A stretch of DNA of 49,790 nt from Sphaerochaeta sp. (GTDB lineage: Bacteria; Spirochaetota; Spirochaetia; Sphaerochaetales; Sphaerochaetaceae): the NCBI GenBank assembly GCA_016342655.1, contig JAEINL010000021.1, positions 1 through 49,790 of the forward strand. The letters are read 5' to 3'. Position 1 is the stretch's first letter, and every line of letters begins with the position of its first letter. This document shows positions 16,858 through 24,268 of the stretch, in pieces. The translations under genes and the position numbers were made by a program. Under the pieces are notes generated by a model. That model was not told where the DNA came from and ran no database searches. It saw only the letters and a list, made by a program, of their open reading frames with translations.

Positions 16858-17186
16858 TGATTGTAAAAGAGATTCTGGCGCTCATAATGTTCTTGGTAGG
16901 CACAGCCTTCGGCTTGGTAGGGATGGTCGGGCTGTTTCGCTTCAAGGATGCCTACAGCAGGCTGCATGCCGGCTCGCTGTGCGGAACCACAGCCGTCTTC
17001 TCCTACCTCATTACCCTCCTGTTGCTCAGCCCGTCTTTAGCAAGTACGGCGCGGATGGTTGTCATCATCCTATTCTTCTTGATCTCGGCCCCTACGGGGT
17101 CTTCCATAGTGGCTAAATTCATCTGGGAGAGTGAGGATGCCGACCGACAGCGCTCTTCAATGCGAAAAAAGGACAAGCGTCTATGA
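16854..17186 (+). CDS. mrpG: Mrp antiporter subunit G
   Basis: A 110-residue MnhG/MrpG protein with three membrane segments. GLVGMVGLFRFKDAYSRLHAGS matches the G.FR..D.Y.R.H..S signature. The start overlaps the end of mrpF (ATGATGA). The end overlaps the next gene by four bases. Confidence 0.92.
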   Translation: MMIVKEILALIMFLVGTAFGLVGMVGLFRFKDAYSRLHAGSLCGTTAVFSYLITLLLLSPSLASTARMVVIILFFLISAPTGSSIVAKFIWESEDADRQRSSMRKKDKRL

Positions 17187-17422
17187 ACATACTCATTCTC
17201 GCATTGATTCTGATCTTGGGCATCTATGCACTGCTGAGTAGAGACCTGTTGCACTCGGTGATAGCACTCTCTGCGCTGAGCATGCTCAGTGCCCTGCTTT
17301 TCACAATCCTCAGGGCCCCTGATGTCGCCATAACAGAAGCGGCAGTAGGAGCTGGAATCACCACCATTATTTTTGTCTGGGCTATCAGACACACCCAGCG
17401 AAGAGACAAGGAGGAACAATGA
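17183..17422 (+). CDS. DUF4040 subunit (MbhD-like, equals part of MrpA)
   Basis: A 79-residue membrane protein. RAPDVAITEAAVGAGITT is the hallmark of DUF4040, a segment that is the C-terminal part of MrpA in Bacillus but a separate gene (MbhD type) in archaeal membrane-bound hydrogenases. Three short membrane segments are visible. No full MrpA is encoded here, so this complex follows the split-gene layout. The stop overlaps the next start by four bases. Confidence 0.88.
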   Translation: MNILILALILILGIYALLSRDLLHSVIALSALSMLSALLFTILRAPDVAITEAAVGAGITTIIFVWAIRHTQRRDKEEQ

Positions 17423-18150
17423 AGTACCTTCGATTGGCCAAGCAGATCTTTTCGGTCCTCCTTGTTGCAGCTGTCGTATCTGTGGTCATTATCAGCGACC
17501 ACAGCTGGCCTGAACAAGGGCGTGACTACCTTTTCGCAAACGCACTCAGTGAAACAGGAGCTTCAAACACCGTCAGCTCGATTTATCTGGGGTATCGTGC
17601 AATGGATACCTTGGGAGAGACGCTGGTGCTTTTGGTCGCCATCACCGGTACCATGTCGATTCTCATCAACCTTGGCAAGGAAAAGGTCGATGAGGAGGCT
17701 GTGAGTTTCTCCCTTGCGCCGGAAAAACGCCCTAAAAACTCCTTAAGAACCCACCTTCTGGAAGTTGTATCCTCAAAACTTGGGCCAATTGTCCTGCTCT
17801 TCGGATTCTATGTGATGCTCTATGGGCACATCTCTCCTGGAGGGGGGTTCCAAGGGGGCGTCATTGTTGCTTCTGCCATTGTCTTCCTTGCCCTAGGGAC
17901 AGAGACTAAAAGCAAACTGACCAACACCACAGTTCTTTCCAGGCTCGAGTCTCTCGCCTTCTTGGCCCTGATCCTCGCCTCGATCAGCGGAGTTTTCTTT
18001 GAAAGTGGTTTCTTCAGCAACCCGATAAAACCAGGGACCTCACTATCTGTCAACTTTATCATCCTGCTTAATATCATAATTGGCCTGAAAGTCGGGACCA
18101 GCATTGCAACGATGTGCATAGCCATGATGGGAGGTAGCCATGATTCTTGA
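17419..18150 (+). CDS. mrpB: Mrp antiporter subunit B with MbhE-like N-terminus
   Basis: A 243-residue protein made of two parts. The N-terminal ~85 residues have the MDTLGETLVLLVA motif of MbhE, which in Bacillus forms the tail of MrpA. The C-terminal ~135 residues are MnhB, with the signature YGHISPGGGFQGG and an ending rich in small residues. Together with the DUF4040 gene upstream, this supplies the parts that a full MrpA would bring apart from the long NuoL-like proton channel. The gene overlaps the next by 11 bases. Confidence 0.88.
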   Translation: MKYLRLAKQIFSVLLVAAVVSVVIISDHSWPEQGRDYLFANALSETGASNTVSSIYLGYRAMDTLGETLVLLVAITGTMSILINLGKEKVDEEAVSFSLAPEKRPKNSLRTHLLEVVSSKLGPIVLLFGFYVMLYGHISPGGGFQGGVIVASAIVFLALGTETKSKLTNTTVLSRLESLAFLALILASISGVFFESGFFSNPIKPGTSLSVNFIILLNIIIGLKVGTSIATMCIAMMGGSHDS

Positions 18151-18484
18151 GCGGGTTCTGATCTTCCTTCTCTTCATGGCGGGATTCTCTGCCATTGTCG
18201 GGATGAAGAACATCATCAAGAAGGTTTTTGGCCTGAACCTCATCAATGCAGCAACCGTACTGCTATTCATCCTAGAGGGAAGCAGAATCGGTGAGCAAGC
18301 TCCGATTCTGGGAGAAGGTGTGCACTCCATAGTTGATCCAATTCCCCAAGCCCTGATGCTTACAGCAATCGTCATTGGTGTGTGTGTAACAGCCCTTTCC
18401 CTAGCCTTGGCTGTACGCCTGTACAAAGCTACAGGTTCCTTGGATATCAATGACATTACCAAGAGGCTGGACAGTGAATATTGA
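18140..18484 (+). CDS. mrpC: Mrp antiporter subunit C (NuoK-like)
   Basis: A 114-residue protein with three membrane segments, homologous to NuoK of complex I. The region LNLINAATVLLFI contains the polar turn found in MrpC, and DPIPQALMLTAIVIG is a clear family hallmark (ALxLTAIVI). It overlaps mrpB at its start and the truncated mrpD copy at its end. Confidence 0.92.
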   Translation: MILERVLIFLLFMAGFSAIVGMKNIIKKVFGLNLINAATVLLFILEGSRIGEQAPILGEGVHSIVDPIPQALMLTAIVIGVCVTALSLALAVRLYKATGSLDINDITKRLDSEY

Positions 18485-18716
18485 TACCCTATTTCTCACC
18501 CCAGTCTATCTTCCTCTGCTAGCGGCGGCTCTGCTTATGGTCACCAAAGCATTCTGGGGGGAGAGGGGAAGGAGTGTAATACAAACACTTGGAGCCTTCA
18601 TCGCTTTCTCTGGGCTACACATTTCAGGGAGAGCAACAAGGCTACCTGCTTGGAGCCCAAAGACAAAAAGAACATTCAGTGACCGATTCTTTGGGTATGG
18701 AGGCAGAAATATATGA
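18474..18716 (+). pseudogene. Truncated MrpD/NuoN-like fragment
   Basis: An 80-codon frame starting at the GTG at 18474, seven bases after AGAGG. Its first 45 residues resemble the start of the MrpD encoded immediately downstream: TPVYLPLLAAALLMVTKAFWGERGR versus APIYLPLLSSALILLCKEFF. After that the sequence becomes polar and unlike the family (LPAWSPKTKRTF), and the frame ends by overlapping the next start (ATGA). Mrp and Mbh clusters often carry two or three NuoL/M/N-like genes in tandem, so this is best read as a second mrpD with most of its middle deleted. It could still be translated as a small one-segment protein. Confidence 0.65.
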
Positions 18717-20440
18717 ACCGACAACAGGCCTTGCTTTTCGCTCCCATATATCTCCCTCTTCTCAGTTCGGCGTTGATCCTGCTATGCAAAGAGTTCTTCA
18801 CGAATAAGGTCAGGCGAGTTGCAGAGTACCTCGGGATGATCATCGGCATGGGACTTCCCTTGGTGATTGTATTCTCCCTGTTCGGTCATATTCAGACCCA
18901 TGGGGCTCTCGAAATGGTCATAGGTTCCTGGACGAAAGAAATAGGCATTGTCTATCGTTTTGATGGCTTGTCATTGCTCATGATTGTCTTGGCCATAACC
19001 ATAACCATTCCAGCCTGGATATATTCGCGCAAGGCAGGTCCCGCCCAATCCTCCTTCACTGCCCTGCTCTTGATCCAGACCAGTTCGATAGCGGCTATCA
19101 GCATGACAGGGGATCTCTTTAACCTCTTTGTCTGCTTGGAAGTCATGGGCGTGGTTGCCTATGTCCTGATCGCAAGCAACCAAAAGGGAGGAGCCGTCTA
19201 TGCGACCTTCTCCTATCTGATGATTTCCTCTTCGACCATGGTATTCTTCCTGTTGGGAACCTTTGCCCTCTACCGCCTGACCGGCTCGCTCAGTTATGCA
19301 GGCATTACAGAATCCTTAGCTCTGCTTGGCTCAAAAGACAAGGCTCTTGTTGCAGCCTCCCTATCGCTGATAGTTGTACCAGTCCTGCTGCGCGTGGCAG
19401 TCATGCCTCTGTCCTTGTGGCTTGTGGATGCCCACTCCAGGGCTCCTCATGCAGTATCAGCCATCCTCTCCGGAGTCTTGCTCAAAGTCCCCCTCTTCGC
19501 CTTGGTCAGAGTTCTCGCCATATCTGAGCTAGGGGGTTCGATTGGTCTGGCGATCAGCTATGCTGGAGCCATAACCGCACTCTTTGGCGTACTGCTGGCA
19601 CTAGCCCAATCTGATGGGAAACGGTTGCTCGCCTACCACTCAATCAGCCAGATAGGCTATGTGGTGAGTGCCTGGGGCTTGGCCATCTCCCAGGGGATTC
19701 ACACCAGTGCCGGCACTTTGCTATTGGCAACCTCGTTCTTCCATGCCTTCAGCCATGCCATCTTCAAAGCCTTGCTGTTTCTCTCCGTCGGAACCGCTAC
19801 AGACGCAGGGGCAAGTCGCGATGTTTACACCCTGCGCGGTGCAAACAGGAGGCTGAAGAACAAGGGAGAGAAGCTACCACTGACGATGATCTGCTTTTTT
19901 GTCGGAGCACTCTCCATCACAGCAATCCCTCCCTTTAACGGATACTTCAGCAAGACCCTGCTTACCTATTCTCTCAAGGGAACTCTCCACTACAACCTGC
20001 TGACCATCGCAGGGGTGGGAACAGTTGCCTCATTCATCAAGCTTTCAAGGATTTTTCTTCCAAGCAGAAACACGATAGAGAAGGTTGGTCGAAATCTTCG
20101 CCCGACCTTCCCCCTTACGATTCACCTCGCCCTTGTAATCCTCTCCACACTCTGTCTCATTACCGGTCTCTTTGCCCAACAGGTGATTCTGTTTATCGGA
20201 TCAGCCCTACCTGGAAAGGAACAAATCATCTTCAACAACACCTTCTTCTACACCGCGGAAAACCTTACGAAGACCTTCTGGACAGTGGCAAGTGGTGGTG
20301 TTCTCTTTTTCCTTGCAATCAGCAAGCCTGGGAAAAAGGTACTCTCAGTGCTCAAACAGTTCAAGGGAGGGTTTTCAGACCTCTTCCTTGGATTCGCTGT
20401 TGCCTTATCGGCCTTGATGGGATACCTGTTACTGGTGTAA
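18713..20440 (+). CDS. mrpD: Mrp antiporter subunit D (NuoL/M/N-like)
   Basis: A 575-residue membrane protein with about 14 segments, related to the proton-channel subunits of complex I. Key blocks are NLFVCLEVMGVVAYVLIA (segment 5, with the conserved glutamate), LWLVDAHSRAPHAVSAILSGVLLKV (segment 7 with its lysine), and LLAYHSISQIGYV. It should provide the ion path of the antiporter. The cluster E-F-G-DUF4040-B-C-D has the composition of the archaeal/Thermotoga-type module and not of the Bacillus MrpABCDEFG. No hydrogenase or oxidoreductase genes are attached here, so the complex is either a stand-alone antiporter or works with a partner encoded elsewhere. Confidence 0.93.
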   Translation: MNRQQALLFAPIYLPLLSSALILLCKEFFTNKVRRVAEYLGMIIGMGLPLVIVFSLFGHIQTHGALEMVIGSWTKEIGIVYRFDGLSLLMIVLAITITIPAWIYSRKAGPAQSSFTALLLIQTSSIAAISMTGDLFNLFVCLEVMGVVAYVLIASNQKGGAVYATFSYLMISSSTMVFFLLGTFALYRLTGSLSYAGITESLALLGSKDKALVAASLSLIVVPVLLRVAVMPLSLWLVDAHSRAPHAVSAILSGVLLKVPLFALVRVLAISELGGSIGLAISYAGAITALFGVLLALAQSDGKRLLAYHSISQIGYVVSAWGLAISQGIHTSAGTLLLATSFFHAFSHAIFKALLFLSVGTATDAGASRDVYTLRGANRRLKNKGEKLPLTMICFFVGALSITAIPPFNGYFSKTLLTYSLKGTLHYNLLTIAGVGTVASFIKLSRIFLPSRNTIEKVGRNLRPTFPLTIHLALVILSTLCLITGLFAQQVILFIGSALPGKEQIIFNNTFFYTAENLTKTFWTVASGGVLFFLAISKPGKKVLSVLKQFKGGFSDLFLGFAVALSALMGYLLLV

Positions 20441-20968
20441 ACCAACAAGGCTATTGATACTGAGTAAGTCAATCTCAATTTTGGAGTTCGGGTCATTTTA
20501 GGTATGTAATACTTCATTTTCTTGAATTTTATACCTAGACAATCTAACAGCATCAATCCACATGAAACCCATGCTTGGTTCGTTATATACTTAGCGCTCT
20601 TTCTCCAATCTTCTGGAAACTCTGAGTTAGGAAGAGCTCTTCCTTCAGTAACAATAGCTATTGGTTTTCTAAGCACAACATATGGGAAGAAGGGTCAACT
20701 CATTAGAATTTTACATAGCTATTAGAAAATGACTCTGTTAGTATGGTTAATGAGCGAGACCAATAAAGTAGTTGGCACTAAACCAGCTTTCATCTCACAA
20801 TAATTTCAACTGTAATACCCAAGTTACAGCAACCCTCGCAAATAATAAATCCAAACTTACATGAGTAGAAAACAAATAAAAAATACTCATACCGAGGCAT
20901 AGCAATGAAACAATACAGGACCAAATAATCCTCTATCATCGCCAATATTTTCAAGGAAGGAGAACTCG
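20441..20968. other. Gap with possible gene remnant
   Basis: About 530 bases after the Mrp operon with no confident gene. On the minus strand, codons between about 20676 and 20450 read as a normal-looking peptide (RALPNSEFPEDWRKSAKYI and onward) but run straight into mrpD without a sensible end, so this may be a remnant of a lost gene. I do not recognise it. The rest is AT-rich and featureless. Confidence 0.35.
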
Positions 20969-21070
20969 ATGATCAGAGTAATATGCAAAATTTGCATAAT
21001 TCTTAGCATTCATTTACAAAATTCGTTAAAGATACAGACAAGAGGCTCAAATCCACACGTGCCGGGTTGA
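20969..21070 (+). CDS. Possible 33-codon small ORF overlapping a terminator
   Basis: ATG at 20969 preceded by a good AAGGAAGGAG site, followed by 33 codons to the TGA at 21068. The N-terminal half is hydrophobic (VICKICIILSIHL). The perfect palindrome TATGCAAA-A-TTTGCATA lies inside it at 20982-20998, and its end overlaps a stem-loop with a T-run. It could be a leader peptide, a small membrane peptide or a scrap of a decayed gene. Evidence is limited to the ribosome site. Confidence 0.22.
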   Translation: MIRVICKICIILSIHLQNSLKIQTRGSNPHVPG

Positions 21071-21091
21071 GCCCTGTTACAGAATTTTTTT
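21044..21091 (+). terminator. Intrinsic terminator in the gap after the Mrp operon
   Basis: Arms GGCTCAA and TTGAGCC (21044-21050 and 21067-21073), extended by ATCC/GGG pairing, then a run of seven T at 21085-21091. It points rightwards and lies about 600 bases after mrpD. Confidence 0.55.
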
Positions 21092-21268
21092 ACTCAATTA
21101 TTATGGATTGTACAACTGGCTTCTTTGTTGCCCAAGTGTTTACTAACCGTTTACTAGAGTAAGTTTCTTACCTGGAAAATCGTTGATAGATTCTTTATAA
21201 ACAGGATTAATACAAATTAATGTTTCAACTTTGGCTGGATTTTTTGCTCAATTATTCTGGATTGTACA
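21086..21268. repeat. Direct repeat of 29 bp, two copies 154 bp apart
   Basis: Copies at 21086-21114 and 21240-21268 share a T-run followed by CTCAATTATT, one variable base, then TGGATTGTACA; only two positions differ. The second copy ends exactly at the stop of the small membrane protein gene at 21269. It may mark a duplication, an excision or the ends of a small element. Confidence 0.55.
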
Positions 21269-21643
21269 TCAAGTATTCGAGCCAGCAGTCGCGATTCGTC
21301 CCCAATATTCTTGATTCGTCTCTCCTCTGAATCTCGGAAACCTAGGGTCATCACCTGCCTTTGAAAAATTCCCTTCTGGTAGCGATTTGGGAGAAAGCTT
21401 ATCCAACGAAATAGCTACATTTCTTAAATTTGAAGAAATGTTCACAAGGGAGTCAATCAGTGTTGAAAGAGCAAAACAAATAGCAGCAGCAGCCAGAAGC
21501 AACAAGGCAGATGAGAACCATGGCCACGCTATAAGCAAGCTGAACTCGTAGCTGTGGCCAGAGAAATTTGTACTACCATAGTAGAAACCGCAGCATACAC
21601 CCAGACATGCGGCAAGGAACAAAATTAGACTAATGAATTGCAT
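21269..21643 (-). CDS. Small membrane protein of unknown function
   Basis: A 124-residue protein with two membrane segments (about 3-25 and 38-63) and a polar C-terminal tail of about 60 residues (DKLSPKSLPEG, then FPRFRGETNQEYWG). A strong GGGAGGGG site precedes the ATG, which supports real translation. I recognise no family. It stands alone in a decayed region between a repeat pair and a pseudogene, so it may be accessory. Confidence 0.5.
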   Translation of the reverse strand: MQFISLILFLAACLGVCCGFYYGSTNFSGHSYEFSLLIAWPWFSSALLLLAAAAICFALSTLIDSLVNISSNLRNVAISLDKLSPKSLPEGNFSKAGDDPRFPRFRGETNQEYWGRIATAGSNT

Positions 21644-21804
21644 AAGACCCCTCCCTGGTCACTCAGAAGTACAAATCCAAGCAAAGACCTATCTTATATA
21701 TTTGCACACCCTCAAGGATGCTTCTACCAATAGAGCAAAAACCTGCCAATGACCTCATGTAAATTCTGGATTCGATTAGGTTCCTTTGAGAGAATCCTGA
21801 GTGA

Positions 21805-22304
21805 TTACTTTTCATTGTCACTTATGAATCTTCTCATTCCATCAAATAGATTCACCTCCAGCCTCTTATCAAAGTCCTCGCTGAAAATTGATAGTGCATA
21901 CACCCCAAGGTGGATAAAGGCCTAATGTAAGTAGAGTTACAATGAAAGGTATCAATACCCCAGGGCAAGCCCTGGAAAGAGGAGGCGTTGCCTCCTTTTC
22001 CGCCCCAAGGGGCTCACGTATCTCACCTTGCTTTCCCGGCACTCGCTCGGTAATGGAAACATGGTAATGCTTCCACTACTCTCGCTTCGTTGGGGAATGA
22101 AGATAAGCGGTCAAGTCCCAAAGAATCCTGTGAATACCATTTGATTAGACTCCATGTACGTATTTATTGTCTTCCACTTTCCAATTGCAAAGACTGCCAA
22201 TGGATAAGCAAGGTGAAGGTGATAAAGTTTAAGACTGATGTCCAAATTAGCAACCAGAAATAAGAAACACCCTTTTTTCTGGAATTTAAATTCTCAAATG
22301 GTAT
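21805..22304 (-). pseudogene. Decayed DUF898/YjgN-like gene split by a repeat element
   Basis: A broken copy of the membrane protein at 14615-14947. The first part (KKGVSYFWLLIWTSVLNFITFTL) matches KGGSYFWLLIWTTVLNVITFSL. The position of the start codon reads ATA instead of ATG. After LLIHW the frame is shifted; in the next frame YPLAVFAIGKWKTINTYMESNQMVFTG continues the homology. The 149-bp repeat then interrupts the second membrane segment, and homology resumes as TLGLYPPWGVC. Loss of the start, a frameshift and an insertion make this clearly non-functional. With one AATGAA and the repeat removed, the 44 bases around the insertion align without gaps to the intact gene. Confidence 0.85.
21947..22095 (+). 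mobile_element. Structured 149-bp dispersed repeat, copy A
   Basis: Starts AGGTATCAATACCCC and ends CTTCGTTGGGG. It is flanked by AATGAA at 21941-21946 and again at 22096-22101. Inside are three consecutive small stem-loops: CCAGGGC-AA-GCCCTGG, GGAGGC-GTT-GCCTCC and GCCCC-AA-GGGGC. It carries no gene and no terminal inverted repeats. It interrupts the DUF898 pseudogene. Non-autonomous behaviour is inferred. Confidence 0.85.
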
Positions 22305-22436
22305 CCCCCCAAATCCAACTACTATGTGCATAGTAAATCTTACTTGGTTCAATTGCAAGAAAAATATCTAGAAAAATTTCTTTTAGCATAGGTTGTGGTA
22401 TTGGCAACAAGAAAAATGGGGCCAACTTTTTCCCAT

Positions 22437-22466
22437 AAAAAAAACCTGCTACATCTCTGTAACAGG
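22437..22466 (-). terminator. Terminator of tRNA-Phe
   Basis: Arms CCTG..AC and GT..CAGG, nine bases after the tRNA 3' end, followed by eight T on the minus strand. Confidence 0.8.
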
Positions 22467-22474
22467 AAAGTGTC

Positions 22475-22547
22475 TGCCGCCTCTCGGAATTGAACCGAGG
22501 ACACAAGGATTTTCAGTCCTTTGCTCTACCAACTGAGCTAAAGCGGC
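22475..22547 (-). tRNA. tRNA-Phe (GAA)
   Basis: A 73-base tRNA on the minus strand. The acceptor stem pairs GCCGCTT with AGGCGGC, with A as discriminator. The D arm contains AGCTCAGTTGGTAGAGC, the anticodon loop reads CTGAAAA (anticodon GAA), and the T arm contains GGTTCAATTCC. The 3' CCA is not encoded, so it must be added after transcription. Its own terminator follows. Confidence 0.96.
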
Positions 22548-22665
22548 TTGACCTCCTCTTATATACCCCAATTCCAGAATTCTTGTCAACACCTTATTGC
22601 GCTTTTCGTACTTTACCTTGATAATCTTGCTCAAAGAAGAACCATCTGGTACAGTCAAAAAATAG

Positions 22666-23427
22666 ATGAAAAGCAAAGAAACCCCCATCCTCCAATTGGA
22701 AAACCTCAGCTTTGGCTTTGAAAAGACAAAACCCATCCTAACTGACATCTCCCTTACCATAGAGAGGGGTTCCTTCACCCTCATAACAGGGCCCAACGGA
22801 TCAGGAAAGAGCCTCCTGCTCAAATGCATCAAAGGTCTGCTCAAGCCCAACTCTGGAACTATCATGTTGGATGGCACAGATGTGACACATTCCAGCAAGA
22901 AAAGGCTCACCTCCATCGGACTGGTATTCCAAGATGCTGAAACACAGATAGTGGGACAGACAGTTGAACGGGACATTCTTTTTGGCCTGGAGAACCTTGA
23001 GCTTCCTCACGCTGTCCAACAAGAACGCCTTGGTGCAGTAGTCAGTCTCCTCGATCTCACCAAGCAACTGTCCCAACGCCCACGGACCCTCAGTGGAGGG
23101 GAGAAGAGAAGACTCTCCATAGCAGGAGTTCTGGTCATGCAACCCAAGCTGCTCATCATGGACGAACCCTTTGCAAACCTCGACTACCCCTCAGTGGTGC
23201 AGGTGTTGAAAACCCTGCTGCAGCTAAAAGACGAAGGCCATACCATCGTCCTTGTCAGCCATGAGGTAGAGAAGATACTCGCCTACACCGATGATGTCAT
23301 AATCCTCAGCGGTGGGAAGGTAGTGGCACAAGGCCACCCTTCCTCTGTACGCTCTCTCTTTTCTCAACATGGAGTATACCTACCGGCCGATATCCCCCTA
23401 GAGGAACTGACATGGCTGAAGCCCTAA
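22666..23427 (+). CDS. ecfA: ECF transporter ATP-binding subunit
   Basis: A 253-residue ABC ATPase of the energy-coupling-factor type (CbiO/BioM-like). Walker A is GPNGSGKS (about residue 42), the Q-loop is VFQDAETQIVGQTV, the signature is LSGGEKRRLS and Walker B is LLIMDEP followed by the switch histidine in VSHE. The Q-loop with E.Q.....V is typical for ECF ATPases. It overlaps the T-subunit gene by 16 bases. Only one ATPase is encoded and no S component is visible, so it either forms a homodimer with a solitary T subunit (BioMN-like) or uses S components made elsewhere. The vitamin or metal carried is unknown. The ribosome site is weak. Confidence 0.9.
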   Translation: MKSKETPILQLENLSFGFEKTKPILTDISLTIERGSFTLITGPNGSGKSLLLKCIKGLLKPNSGTIMLDGTDVTHSSKKRLTSIGLVFQDAETQIVGQTVERDILFGLENLELPHAVQQERLGAVVSLLDLTKQLSQRPRTLSGGEKRRLSIAGVLVMQPKLLIMDEPFANLDYPSVVQVLKTLLQLKDEGHTIVLVSHEVEKILAYTDDVIILSGGKVVAQGHPSSVRSLFSQHGVYLPADIPLEELTWLKP

Positions 23428-24143
23428 TCTTCCACTACAGGGAACAGAAGGCCTTCCTCAACCGATGCAATCCCCTAACCAAGCTACTTAGCATCCTTGC
23501 CATACTCATTCCTCTTGCCAGAGCTTCCTTTGGTGAGACAGTGGCCATTCTCATACCTTTGGTCTTGCTTGCCATAACCCAACACCTACCCCTTCATCGC
23601 TATGGCAAGGAGCTACGATTCTTCTTTGTAATGACAGTTCTGATAGGAATCACTGAATACTTTGCAACCCGATTGTTGCTGCCATCCTTCACTGCCTGCC
23701 TCAGGTTCCTGACCATCATACTCAGCGGCATGCTGCTCTCTGACTCAACAGCCCCGGATGATCTGGCCCGGTCCTTAGGAAGCGTACTGGACAGGCTCCC
23801 TTTTGTTGACGGATGGGCAATAGCCAGTTCCATTGAACTTACCCTCTCCATGATTCCACTCATCTTCGATGTGACCGAGCAGGTAACCACTGCAAGAAAG
23901 GCCAGGATGGAGAGAAATCGTCATCCTATCAAGAATATCACCGCTGTGGTAGCAAGCATCTTTTCCTTACTACTTGACCGCTCGGAAGAGCTTACATGGG
24001 CACTGGAAGCACGTTCTTTCAATCCCAGCAGGAAAAGAAAGACGCTACCCTACACCAGGGACGACCTCTATCTCGGGGCAGGGTTCCTGCTTGGCTTGTC
24101 CTTCCTGTTTTTCTTGCTTCCCCTAGTGCCTTTGTCTTTCTAG
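23412..24143 (+). CDS. ecfT: ECF transporter transmembrane T subunit
   Basis: A 243-residue EcfT/BioN/CbiQ-like membrane protein with about five segments. After an opening LNRCNPLTKLLSIL, which matches the h.hdPr.Kl of the family, the two coupling helices carry the motifs ARKARMERN (about 160) and ALEARSF (about 197), equivalent to the paired A-R-G/S motifs that touch the ATPase. The gene overlaps ecfA, so the pair is translated together. Confidence 0.88.
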   Translation: MAEALIFHYREQKAFLNRCNPLTKLLSILAILIPLARASFGETVAILIPLVLLAITQHLPLHRYGKELRFFFVMTVLIGITEYFATRLLLPSFTACLRFLTIILSGMLLSDSTAPDDLARSLGSVLDRLPFVDGWAIASSIELTLSMIPLIFDVTEQVTTARKARMERNRHPIKNITAVVASIFSLLLDRSEELTWALEARSFNPSRKRKTLPYTRDDLYLGAGFLLGLSFLFFLLPLVPLSF

Positions 24144-24153
24144 GGAGCTTTCC

Positions 24154-24168
24154 TTCAGGTTTCCTGAA
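24154..24168 (+). terminator. Small hairpin after ecfT
   Basis: TTCAGG-TTT-CCTGAA followed eight bases later by ATTTTT. A short and weak terminator candidate. Confidence 0.35.
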
Positions 24169-24268
24169 TAATTCCATTTTTCCAGCACCACGCTAGCCCA
24201 AGGCTATTTAGTATTTTATCTTTCCTTATGCATACTCTTCCAGTATTCTCAATGGTAGGGGAGGCACC

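Noticed and set aside
21947..22095. The dispersed repeat as an IS200/IS605-derived element
   Set aside because: Hairpins near the ends fit, but those elements do not duplicate their target, whereas here the target sequence appears on both sides and only once in the reconstructed empty site.
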